Below are positions 33,785-41,653 of a stretch of DNA of 64,000 nucleotides, in pieces; within the stretch, counting starts at the first letter, position 1, and each line of letters starts with the position of its first letter. The notes beneath the pieces were generated by a model that was not told where the DNA came from, did no database searches, and was given only the letters and a program-made list of their open reading frames with translations. The stretch comes from Natronosporangium hydrolyticum. Its GTDB lineage: Bacteria; Actinomycetota; Actinomycetes; Mycobacteriales; Micromonosporaceae. Location: positions 1,178,001-1,242,000 of the forward strand of contig NZ_CP070499.1 in assembly GCF_016925615.1 (NCBI RefSeq). Reading direction: 5' to 3'. A program made the position numbers and the translations under genes.

Positions 33785-34710
33785 GACTCGACCTCCTGCC
33801 GGGTAGCGCGGACCAGGTAGGTGATGATGAAGACGATCGCCAACGCGAAGATCACCACTGCGAGCGCGGAGGCGTAGCCAAGGTTGAGGAAGGTGAATCC
33901 CTGCTGGAACATGTAGGTGCTCAGCAGCTCGGTCGAGCGGTACGGGCCGCCGCCGGTCATCGCCCAGACGATGTCGAAGGTCCGGACCGCCTCGATCACG
34001 GTGACCGCGAAGACCACCGTGTTCACCCCTCGTAGCTGCGGCCAGATGACGTACCGGAAGCGTTGCCAGGGGCCCGCGCCGTCCACCGCCGACGCGTCCT
34101 GCAGCGCCGGATCGCATGACTTGAGCCCGGCCAGGTAGAGCACCATGATGTAGCCGACCTGCCGCCACACCGCCGCGATCAGCACCGCGTAGAGCGCGGT
34201 GTCCGGGTCGGCCAGCCACTGCCGCTCCAGGTCACCGAGCCCGAGCAGCCCCAGCGAGGTGTTGACGGTGCCGTCCGGCTGGTATTGCACCCGCCAGAAG
34301 AGTCCGGTCACCGCCAGTGAGAAGACCATCGGCAGGAAGATGGCGCTGCGGTAGAGCCCCACCCCGCGGCGGGGGCGGTTCAGCGCCAGCGCCAGTATCA
34401 GCCCGCCCACCACCGACAGTCCGCCGAAGCCCACCGCCCAGATCACGTTGTTCCGGAGCGCCTGGTGGAACACCGGGTCGGCGAAGAGGTTCTCGTAGTT
34501 GGCGATGCCGACCGGCTCCGGCGGGCCGACGCCGCCCCACTGGGTGAACGACAGGTAGAAGCTGTTCAACGCCGGCCAGAACACGAGCCCCACCTCGATG
34601 GCGGCGGGCAGGAGCAGGAAACCCCAGACCGGCCACGGCACCTGGCGCCGGGTGGGAACCCGGCGCCGGGGCGCGGCCGGCCGGCTCGTTGTGGTGGCGG
34701 CGCTGGTCAC
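33781..34710 (-). CDS. Carbohydrate ABC transporter permease (MalF type)
   Basis: This 309-aa CUT1 permease has a first helix at about residues 25-50 (WGFLLLPAAIEVGLVFWPAL) and an EAA-like loop near 210 (DPALQDASAVDGAGPWQRFR). I chose the GTG at 34710, which overlaps the binding-protein stop as GTGA, like the other junctions of this operon; an in-frame ATG at 34743 would add 11 residues. Second gene of the operon. Confidence 0.92.
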   Translation of the reverse strand: MTSAATTTSRPAAPRRRVPTRRQVPWPVWGFLLLPAAIEVGLVFWPALNSFYLSFTQWGGVGPPEPVGIANYENLFADPVFHQALRNNVIWAVGFGGLSVVGGLILALALNRPRRGVGLYRSAIFLPMVFSLAVTGLFWRVQYQPDGTVNTSLGLLGLGDLERQWLADPDTALYAVLIAAVWRQVGYIMVLYLAGLKSCDPALQDASAVDGAGPWQRFRYVIWPQLRGVNTVVFAVTVIEAVRTFDIVWAMTGGGPYRSTELLSTYMFQQGFTFLNLGYASALAVVIFALAIVFIITYLVRATRQEVES

Positions 34711-35984
34711 GACGAGAAGACCCGCGCGGCGGCGGACTGCCAATCAGCCAGGATCGTGTCCACATCGTCGGGACGGTCGAGGAACCTGGTCAGCGCATCG
34801 TCGGCGGTGGTCTGCAGCTCGTCGCTGGAGTCGCGGTTGAAGAACTGGGTGATCGCCGCGCTCTCGTTGAGCAGCTCAATCCCCTTCTGCACCAGCGGCG
34901 AGAAGCTCGAGGTGTCGACGTCCGGGGAGGTGGGGAGGTTCGACGAGGCCGAGAGCTCGATGAACTTCTGCTGCGCCTCGGGTGAGGCGAGGTGGGCGAG
35001 CAGGCTCATCGCGCCCTCCGGGTCGGTCGAGTTGGCGCTGGCGAAGTAGCCGTCGGTGGGCGCCTCCTCGGCCAGCGGCACGGCGGAGTCGATGACCGGG
35101 ACCCGGAAGAAGTCGATGTCGTCGAGCTCGTCCTCGGGCACCAGTTGGGTGATGAAGGCGCCGATCAGGTACATGCCGGCGCTCTTGTTCACCAGCGGGG
35201 TGACCGCGTCCTGCCAGGACTGTGAGCGGCCGTTCGGGTCGAAGTAGGGCAGCAGCTCCCGGTACCGCTCCATCACCTCGCGAACTTCCGGGCCGTCGAA
35301 TGAGTGCTCGCCAGCGAGCAGCTCCCGGTGGAAGTCGACGCCGTTGATCCGCAGGTTGAGGTAGTCGAACCAGCCGGAGGCCACCCATGGCGTACCGCCG
35401 GTGCCCATCGCCAGTGGGTCGGCGCCCTGGCCCTGGATCTCGGCGCAGAGCGCCAGGAAGTCGTCCCAGGTCTCGGCGGGCTGCACGCCCCACTCGTCGA
35501 AGGCGGAGCGCCGGTAGAACACGCCCCACCAGTAGTAGTTGGTGGGTACGAAGATCTGTTGGCCGGCGTCGTCGGTGGAGAGTTCCCGCAGCGCGTCGGA
35601 GAAGTTGGCGCACGCGCCGTCGCCGCTCCACAGGTCGGAGAGGTCGAGCAGGAATCCGCGCTGGGCGTAGTCCCGGGCGACCGCACCGGCGTACCAGGTG
35701 AGGACGTCGGGCGGGTTGCCGGAGCTGAGGTAGCTGGGCAGTTGGGCCCGGAAGGTCTCGATCGCGATGGTGTTCAGGGTGACGTCGTGTTCGTCGTAGT
35801 CGTCGACGACTTCGGTGAGCGCTTGCCGGGGTGCTTCGTCGGAGAGCGACGACTGCAGCACCAGCGTGCCGTCGCCGCCGCTGTCACCGCCGCCGCCGGT
35901 GGCGCAGCCCCCAAGTACGGCGGCCGCTCCCATTCCGCCGGCTCCGGCGAGCACCGCGCGGCGGCTGAGTCCGCGGTTGAGCAT
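34707..35984 (-). CDS. Tat-type sugar-binding lipoprotein of ABC importer
   Basis: This 425-aa family 1 solute-binding protein has a twin-arginine signal (LSRRAVLAGAGG) joined to a lipobox (LGGC), so it is probably exported folded and then lipidated. The mature part starts TLVLQSSLSDEAPRQALTEV. A strong SD (GGAGG) precedes the ATG at 35984. First gene of the operon (binding protein, two permeases, cytoplasmic hydrolase) that runs away from the SDR/sugar-acid operon. No ATPase gene is included. Confidence 0.94.
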   Translation of the reverse strand: MLNRGLSRRAVLAGAGGMGAAAVLGGCATGGGGDSGGDGTLVLQSSLSDEAPRQALTEVVDDYDEHDVTLNTIAIETFRAQLPSYLSSGNPPDVLTWYAGAVARDYAQRGFLLDLSDLWSGDGACANFSDALRELSTDDAGQQIFVPTNYYWWGVFYRRSAFDEWGVQPAETWDDFLALCAEIQGQGADPLAMGTGGTPWVASGWFDYLNLRINGVDFHRELLAGEHSFDGPEVREVMERYRELLPYFDPNGRSQSWQDAVTPLVNKSAGMYLIGAFITQLVPEDELDDIDFFRVPVIDSAVPLAEEAPTDGYFASANSTDPEGAMSLLAHLASPEAQQKFIELSASSNLPTSPDVDTSSFSPLVQKGIELLNESAAITQFFNRDSSDELQTTADDALTRFLDRPDDVDTILADWQSAAARVFSS

Positions 35985-36122
35985 GGTGTCCTCCTACCGT
36001 TTGCAGGTGTGCCACTGGTCCGGTCGCTGGCGTGTTCGAGGGGCTCCGAGGGGTTCGGAGCGGATCTGAAGCGGCGAGGGCCAGTTGTTTCCTAGAGGTT
36101 GCAGGATGGGTACCCGACTGTC

Positions 36123-36148
36123 AAGATATCTTCGTAATTAATGGTTAC
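36123..36148. promoter_or_regulatory. AT-rich palindromic sequence in divergent promoter region
   Basis: AAGATATCTT (36123-36132) is a perfect 10-bp palindrome, followed by GTAATTAATGGTTAC (36134-36148) with GTAA/TTAC ends. The stretch is AT-rich against a roughly 70% GC background and lies between the transporter operon and the SDR operon. It could hold a promoter or a site for the FadR-type regulator encoded downstream. Confidence 0.4.
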
Positions 36149-36162
36149 TTCGAGGAAGGCGT

Positions 36163-36912
36163 ATGGACGGACGGACAACTGAGCGGACCGCGCTGGTCAC
36201 CGGCGCGGCGGGCGGGATCGGCGCGGCCTGCGCCCGGCGGCTCGCCGCCACCGGCGTCGGTGTCCTGCTGACCGACGTCCGCTCCGCGGAACCAGTAGCC
36301 GAGGAGATCCGCGACCAGGGTGGGAAGGCGTACGCCCTGATCGCCGACGTCGCGGACGAGGCAGCCTGGCTCGCCGCAGTCCGCGCCGCCCGGGAACGTT
36401 TCGGGCCGGTGCACACGCTGGTCAGCAACGCGTACACGGTGGCGGTCGCGCCGGCCGACCAGACCACCCGGGAATCCTGGGACCAGCAGCTCGCGGTCTG
36501 CCTCACCGGCACCTTCCTGGGGGTCCGGGCGTGCCTGCCCGACCTGCGCGAGACCGGCGGCAGCGTGGTCGTGGTCTCCTCGGTGCACGCGTTGATCGGG
36601 CTACCCGGCCACCCCGCCTACGCCGCCGCCAAGGGCGGGCTAGTGGCGCTAGCGCGCCAGCTCGCGGTCGAGTATGGCCCGTCGATCCGGGTGAACTCGG
36701 TCCTGCCCGGACCGATCCGCACCGCCGCCTGGGACCGGGTCTCCGCGGCCGACCAGCAGCGCAGCGCCGCCGCCACGGTCGCCGGCCGACTCGGCACCCC
36801 GGAGGAGGTGGCCGGCGCGGTAGCGTTTCTAGCGTCCCCTGAGGCCAGCTACATCACCGGGACCAGCCTGGTGGTCGACGGGGGGTGGAGCGCGGTCAAA
36901 TCCTCCGCATGA
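36163..36912 (+). CDS. SDR family oxidoreductase
   Basis: This 249-aa classical short-chain dehydrogenase has the cofactor loop TALVTGAAGGIGAACARRLA, the NAG-like motif LVSNAYT (in place of NNAG), the active-site Ser in VVVSSVHALIG and the pair Tyr-x-x-x-Lys in YAAAKGG. It ends with the typical ITGTSLVVDGGWSA. GAGGAAGG precedes the ATG. First gene of an operon with a FadR-type regulator, an enolase-superfamily dehydratase and a sugar kinase, so it probably oxidises a sugar to a sugar lactone or acid. Confidence 0.93.
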   Translation: MDGRTTERTALVTGAAGGIGAACARRLAATGVGVLLTDVRSAEPVAEEIRDQGGKAYALIADVADEAAWLAAVRAARERFGPVHTLVSNAYTVAVAPADQTTRESWDQQLAVCLTGTFLGVRACLPDLRETGGSVVVVSSVHALIGLPGHPAYAAAKGGLVALARQLAVEYGPSIRVNSVLPGPIRTAAWDRVSAADQQRSAAATVAGRLGTPEEVAGAVAFLASPEASYITGTSLVVDGGWSAVKSSA

Positions 36913-36979
36913 CCGGCGATCGCAGACCGTCGAACCACTTTGCACTTATCACCACCGCACCGGGAGACAGGACAGCAGG

Positions 36980-37714
36980 ATGCAGCAGTACGCGACGCGC
37001 GGCGTACACGGCCAGACGGTCGAAATCATCGCCCAGCGCATCCTGACCGGCGAACTGGCCGAGGGAGACACACTCGACATCGCGGCGCTGCAGGCGGAGT
37101 TCGACGTGAGCCTGACCGCGCTCCGAGAGGCGCTGAAGGTGCTCGCCGCCAAAGGGCTGGTCGATGCCCGCCCGAAGCGGGGCACTTTCGTGCGGCCCCG
37201 GGCAAACTGGAGCCTGCTCGACGCCGACGTGCTCCGCTGGCAATTCGCCCATCAGGCCCAGCCCGGACTGCTGGCAGACCTGCATGAGCTGCGGAGCATC
37301 GTCGAACCCGGCGCGGCCAATCTCGCCGCTGCCCGCGCTACCGAGGCCGACCTGGCGGCGCTGGAGTCGGCGCTGGCGGACATGGCGGCGGCCGGCTCGG
37401 ATGTCCCGGCCGCGGTCGAGGCCGACCTCGCCTTCCACCGCGCCCTGCTCACCGCTACCCATAACGAGCTGCTGCTCCGGATGGAGGTGGTGATCGAGAC
37501 CGGCCTGGCGGAACGGGACCGGATGGTCCACGGCGCGGTCGGTACCGACGATCCGGTGCCCAGCCACCGGGCGGTCGTGGACGCGATCAGCCAGCGCCGG
37601 CCCGCCGAGGCCGAGCAGGCGATGCGGCGGCTGTTGGAGAAGGCGGTGCAGGACGTAGCCCGACTGGGCGACGTGCCGGCGCCGCGCGACGCGGATCGGG
37701 ACGGCCGGCAATGA
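36980..37714 (+). CDS. FadR/GntR family transcriptional regulator with FCD domain
   Basis: This 244-aa regulator has an N-terminal winged helix (VEIIAQRILTGELAEGDTLD ... VSLTALREALKVLAAKGLV, RPKRGTFVRP) and a helical FCD ligand domain. The latter has metal-ligand-like residues in ELRSIVEPGAANLA and DLAFHRALLTATHNEL. The stop overlaps the dehydratase start by 4 bp, so it sits inside the sugar-acid operon it presumably controls. FCD regulators usually sense sugar acids or related carboxylates, which fits. Confidence 0.93.
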   Translation: MQQYATRGVHGQTVEIIAQRILTGELAEGDTLDIAALQAEFDVSLTALREALKVLAAKGLVDARPKRGTFVRPRANWSLLDADVLRWQFAHQAQPGLLADLHELRSIVEPGAANLAAARATEADLAALESALADMAAAGSDVPAAVEADLAFHRALLTATHNELLLRMEVVIETGLAERDRMVHGAVGTDDPVPSHRAVVDAISQRRPAEAEQAMRRLLEKAVQDVARLGDVPAPRDADRDGRQ

Positions 37715-38856
37715 AGATCGACCGGATCGAGACCTTCCTGGTGCCGCCGCGCTGGCTGTTCTGCCGGATCGCCACCGACGACGGCGTGGTCGGCTGGGGC
37801 GAGCCGGTGGTGGAGGGGCGCGCCGAGGTGGTCCGCGCGGCGGTGGAGGTGCTCTCCGAATATCTCATCGGCGCGGATCCGCTCCGGATCGAGCACCACT
37901 GGCAGGTGCTCTCCAAGGGTGGCTTCTACCGCGGTGGCCCGGTGCTGGCCAGCGCGGTCGCCGGGATCGACCAGGCGCTGTGGGACATCGCCGGGAAGGC
38001 TTACGGCGCGCCGGTGCACGCGCTGCTCGGCGGGCCGGTGCGGGACCGGGCCCGGGTCTACGCCTGGGTCGGCGGGGACGAGCCCGGCGAAGTCGTCGAC
38101 GCGGTCGCGGCCCACGTGGCGGCCGGGATGACGGCGGTCAAGATGAACGCCTGCGGCCGGCTCGCGCCGATCCCCACACCGGCCGAAGTGGACCAAATCG
38201 TCGACCGCGCGGCCGCCGCCCGGGAGGCGCTCGGCCCGGACCGGGATCTCGCGCTCGACCTGCACGGGCGCGCCACCTACCCCGCCGCCCGCAGCATCGT
38301 CTCGGCGGTGGCCGAGGTCCGCCCGCTGCTGCTGGAGGAGCCGCTGCTGCCGGAGCACGGAGCGCGCCTGGCAGACCTGGTCGCTAGCTCGCCGGTGCCG
38401 CTCGCCACCGGCGAACGGCTCTACAGCCGACCTGACTTTTTACCGGTGCTGCAGGCCGGCGTGGCGGTGGTACAGCCGGATCCGTCGCACGCAGGCGGCA
38501 TCTCCGAGGTACGCCGAATCGCCGCGCTCGCCGAGACCCACGGTGCGCTGCTCGCCCCCCACTGCCCACTAGGGCCGGTGGCGCTCGCGGCCAGCCTGCA
38601 GGTCGCGCTGGCCACTCCCAACTTCCTGATTCAGGAGCACAGCATGGGGATCCACTACCACACCGGGGCCGACCTGCTCGACTATGTGCTGGACCCCGAG
38701 CCGCTGCAGATCGTCGACGGGCACATCCGGCGTACCGAGGCCCCCGGGCTCGGCGTCACCGTCGACGAGGCGGCGATCCGGCGCGCCGACCAGCGCGGCC
38801 ACGCCTGGCGGAATCCGGTGTGGCAGCACCCGGACGGCTCGTTCGCGGAGTGGTGA
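37711..38856 (+). CDS. dgoD: Galactonate dehydratase-like enolase-superfamily enzyme
   Basis: The 381-aa protein follows the D-galactonate dehydratase pattern from the first residues (KIDRIETFLVPPRWLFCRIA). It has the capping-domain loop KGGFYRGGPVLASAVAGIDQ, metal ligands in LDLHGR (Asp), LLEEPL (Glu) and TGERLY (Glu), and late His residues in HCPLGPVALAASLQ and QEHSMGIHYH. The family dehydrates a sugar acid to a 2-keto-3-deoxy acid. Substrate is likely galactonate or a relative, but the operon lacks an evident 2-keto-3-deoxy-galactonate aldolase, so the symbol is tentative. Confidence 0.85.
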   Translation: MKIDRIETFLVPPRWLFCRIATDDGVVGWGEPVVEGRAEVVRAAVEVLSEYLIGADPLRIEHHWQVLSKGGFYRGGPVLASAVAGIDQALWDIAGKAYGAPVHALLGGPVRDRARVYAWVGGDEPGEVVDAVAAHVAAGMTAVKMNACGRLAPIPTPAEVDQIVDRAAAAREALGPDRDLALDLHGRATYPAARSIVSAVAEVRPLLLEEPLLPEHGARLADLVASSPVPLATGERLYSRPDFLPVLQAGVAVVQPDPSHAGGISEVRRIAALAETHGALLAPHCPLGPVALAASLQVALATPNFLIQEHSMGIHYHTGADLLDYVLDPEPLQIVDGHIRRTEAPGLGVTVDEAAIRRADQRGHAWRNPVWQHPDGSFAEW

Positions 38857-40301
38857 TCGGCGCCGCCGCGCCTGCGGTCCTGGTCGGTGTCGACGTGGGT
38901 ACCTCGGCGCTCAAGGTCGCGGCGGTCACCGAGGCCGGGGCCCTGGTCGCCGAGCACACTGAACCGTATCCGCCCCAACCGGGCGACGGCTTAACCGAGC
39001 AGGACGCGGCCGGCTGGTGGCGGGCGACCACCGCCGCCCTGCGCCGGGTCTGCGCCGACCGGCCGGTCCGGGCGGTGGCGGTGACCGGGCAGGCGCCGAC
39101 GCTGGTCGCGGTCGACGCCGCGCTGGTGCCCCGTGGCCCGGCGCTGACCTGGGCGGACCGCCGAGCCGCGGCGGAGGCGCGGGAGGTCGGGGCGTGGCTG
39201 GCGGCGAACCCGCCGGCCGGCCGCCCGGTCACCGCGCCAGCGGACGCCTTCTTCGGCACCGCGAAGCTGTTGTGGTGGCAGCGGCACCGCGCCGACCTGA
39301 CCGGGGCGCACCGGGTGCTGGCGGCCAACGGGTTCATCGTCTCCCAATTGACCGGCGAGTGCAGCCTCGACGAGAGCACCGCCGGTCTGTTGCAAGGCTG
39401 GGACGGGCAGTTCGCGCCGGCGATCCGGCGGGAGCTGCCGGTCGAGCTGTTTCCTGCGGTCGCCGGCTGCGCCGAGATCGTCGGGACGGTGACGGGATCC
39501 GCCGCGGCCGCCTGCGGGTTGCCGGTGGGGGTGCCGGTGGTGGCGGGCGCGATCGACGCGGTCACCTCGGCGCTGGAGACCGGCACGCTGGCCGCCGCCG
39601 ACCCGACCACGGTCATGACCGGCTCGTCCACGGTGACGGTGAGCGCGGTCGAGCGGGGGGAGCGTCGGGACCGGCTGATCGCCACCCGGCACGCGGTGCC
39701 CGGCACCGACCTGCTCATCACCGCCACGGTCACCGCCGGCTCGGTGCTCGACTGGGTCCGGCGACTCACCGGCCTCAGCCAGCTCCCCGAGGACCCGGCC
39801 GAGTTGCCCGCGACCCGGCCGTCCCGGCTGCTGCTCTCGCCCGGGTTCGGCGGCGAACGCACGCCGACCTGGGATGCTGACGCCCGGGGCGCGATCAGCG
39901 GGCTCGACCTAGCCACCGGCCCGGCGGATCTGCTGCTGGCCGGGTACGAGGGGACGGCGTTCGCGCTCGCCGACAACCTCGACGTGCTGGGGCTGCCGGC
40001 CGGCGCGCCGGTGCGGGCCAGCGGCACCGCCGCGTACAGCCGGGCGTGGTTGCAGCTGACCGCGGATGTGATCGGCAGGCGGATGGCGCGGCCGGCGTTG
40101 GGCCGGGGCGCGTCGGCCGGGGCCGCGCTGCTCGCTGGCCTTGGGGTCGGCGGCTTCGACCTGGCTGATCTGCGGGAGCTGAGCGCGCCGGTGGCCGCGG
40201 TCGCTGAGCCGGACCCGGCGCGGGCGGCGGCCTACCGGGAGCGGCTCAGCCAGTGGCGGGCGCTGCGGGACGCCGCCGCTCACCTCCGCTCGGACCACTG
40301 A
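38853..40301 (+). CDS. FGGY family carbohydrate kinase
   Basis: This 482-aa sugar kinase has the phosphate-1 motif VLVGVDVGTSALKVAAV, the central TWADRRAAAEA, an actin-like ATPase fold, and the second phosphate region TVMTGSSTVTVSA. The last part, SGTAAYSRAWLQLTADVIGR, is like the FGGY signature. GTG at 38853 overlaps the dehydratase stop as GTGA. The specificity (xylulose, gluconate or a related substrate) cannot be read from the sequence. Last gene of the sugar-acid operon; a strong hairpin follows. Confidence 0.9.
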   Translation: MIGAAAPAVLVGVDVGTSALKVAAVTEAGALVAEHTEPYPPQPGDGLTEQDAAGWWRATTAALRRVCADRPVRAVAVTGQAPTLVAVDAALVPRGPALTWADRRAAAEAREVGAWLAANPPAGRPVTAPADAFFGTAKLLWWQRHRADLTGAHRVLAANGFIVSQLTGECSLDESTAGLLQGWDGQFAPAIRRELPVELFPAVAGCAEIVGTVTGSAAAACGLPVGVPVVAGAIDAVTSALETGTLAAADPTTVMTGSSTVTVSAVERGERRDRLIATRHAVPGTDLLITATVTAGSVLDWVRRLTGLSQLPEDPAELPATRPSRLLLSPGFGGERTPTWDADARGAISGLDLATGPADLLLAGYEGTAFALADNLDVLGLPAGAPVRASGTAAYSRAWLQLTADVIGRRMARPALGRGASAGAALLAGLGVGGFDLADLRELSAPVAAVAEPDPARAAAYRERLSQWRALRDAAAHLRSDH

Positions 40302-40336
40302 CGCCCCCGCCCTTCCCCGCTCCCCTCGCGCTCCCC

Positions 40337-40421
40337 GCGCTTGGTTGGGCAGGGAGGGATCTTGCGTCCGGGTATGTCGGATATTCCGGTACGCAAGATC
40401 CCTCCCCAGCCAACCAAGTGC
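40337..40421. terminator. Long imperfect inverted repeat between convergent genes
   Basis: Arms 40340-40367 and 40391-40418 are reverse complements at 25 of 28 positions, with an extra GC stem outside. The 23-base centre has CCGG at both ends and holds GTATGTCGGATATT. It lies between the converging kinase and 2-hydroxyacid dehydrogenase genes, 35 bp and 13 bp from their stops, so it can serve as a two-way terminator. It is the second hairpin of this size found between convergent genes in the window. Confidence 0.78.
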
Positions 40422-40434
40422 GCGCGGCGGGCGG

Positions 40435-41427
40435 TCAGCGCCGCAGGTACTCGGCGACCACCTCCGCGGAGAGGGCGGCGGCCCGCTGCGCGGTCTGCCG
40501 GGTCCCGCCGGCCAGGTGCGGCGTGAGCACCACCCGGGGAGCGGTAAGGATCGGCGCATCCGGTGGTAGCGGCTCCACATCGAACACGTCCAGCGCCGCC
40601 GCCCCCAACTGTCCAGATGCGAGGGCTGCCACCACTGCTGGGTAGTCGAGCAGTCCGCCGCGGGCCGTATTGACCAGCACCGCGCCGCGCGGCATCGCCG
40701 CCAGCTCGGCGGCGCCGATCAGGTGCCGGGTCTGCTCGGTGAGCCGGGCATGCAGGCTCACCACCCGGGAGCGCGCCAGCAGCTCGGGCAGGCTCACCGT
40801 CTCCGCTCCCTCCAATGTGGCCGTATCCAGGTACGGGTCGCTGACTAACACCTGGGCGTCGAAGGCGCGCAGCACCCGGGCGACGCGGCGGCCGATCTCG
40901 CCGTAGCCGACCAACCCGACGGTGTTGCCGGCGAGCTCCTCGCCCACTTCGGTCAGCGCGTACCGGGAACCGTCCCAGTGGCCCGCCCGCAGGTCGGCGT
41001 GCAGCTCCGGCACCCGGCGCAGGGCCGCGAGTAGTAGCGCGACCGTGTGCTCGGCCGCCGCGACCGCGTTGCGGCCAGGCGTATTGCGGACCTGCACGCC
41101 GTGCTGCTGCGCAGCGGCCAGGTTGACGTTGACCGGCCCGCCGCGGCACACCACCACCAGCCGCAGTGACTCGGCTGCGGCGAAGACCCTGCTGGTGAAC
41201 GGCGCCACCTGGGTGATCGCGATCTCGACGCCGGCCAGCGCGTCGACCAACCGCTCCTCGTCCCCGGAGGCCTCGGACACCTCGGCCACGTCCCGCAGTG
41301 GTTCATGCGGCCACGGCAGCGTCAGCTCGGTGACCGCCACCGCCTCGCCGACCCGGTCGGCCAGCGCCGCACTCACCAGCCCGGGCGTGACGAAGTAATC
41401 GCCGGCCACCAACAGCTTCCGCGCCAT
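40435..41427 (-). CDS. D-isomer-specific 2-hydroxyacid dehydrogenase
   Basis: This 330-aa NAD-dependent enzyme of the phosphoglycerate-dehydrogenase-like family has the cofactor loop GLVGYGEIGRRVARVL and the catalytic Arg region VLVNTARGGLLDYPAVV. Glu is in DVFDVEPL, and the catalytic His is in TPHLAGGTRQ. N-terminal substrate-domain markers include VCRGGPVNVNLAAAQQHGVQ. Convergent with the sugar-acid operon, so it is not cotranscribed with it, though a role in reducing a keto acid of that pathway is possible. Confidence 0.9.
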   Translation of the reverse strand: MARKLLVAGDYFVTPGLVSAALADRVGEAVAVTELTLPWPHEPLRDVAEVSEASGDEERLVDALAGVEIAITQVAPFTSRVFAAAESLRLVVVCRGGPVNVNLAAAQQHGVQVRNTPGRNAVAAAEHTVALLLAALRRVPELHADLRAGHWDGSRYALTEVGEELAGNTVGLVGYGEIGRRVARVLRAFDAQVLVSDPYLDTATLEGAETVSLPELLARSRVVSLHARLTEQTRHLIGAAELAAMPRGAVLVNTARGGLLDYPAVVAALASGQLGAAALDVFDVEPLPPDAPILTAPRVVLTPHLAGGTRQTAQRAAALSAEVVAEYLRR

Positions 41428-41653
41428 GACGCCCCCGTCCCACGGTTGATTAGCTTTACCGTAACGGTCGCGGGTGAACCCACCATCAGCGTGTACGGGC
41501 CGGCTAGCCAGGGCGGGCGCCGAGCCGGGTCAAGCGGCGGTCTGGCGGCGGTGGTGGGAAAGGTCGGCGTAATGATGGGTGCGGGGAGGCGGTGGCCGAA
41601 TCGTCGACCACCGCCCCGATGTCGTTTAGGAGTAAGCTCCGCTGGGCCTCCGA

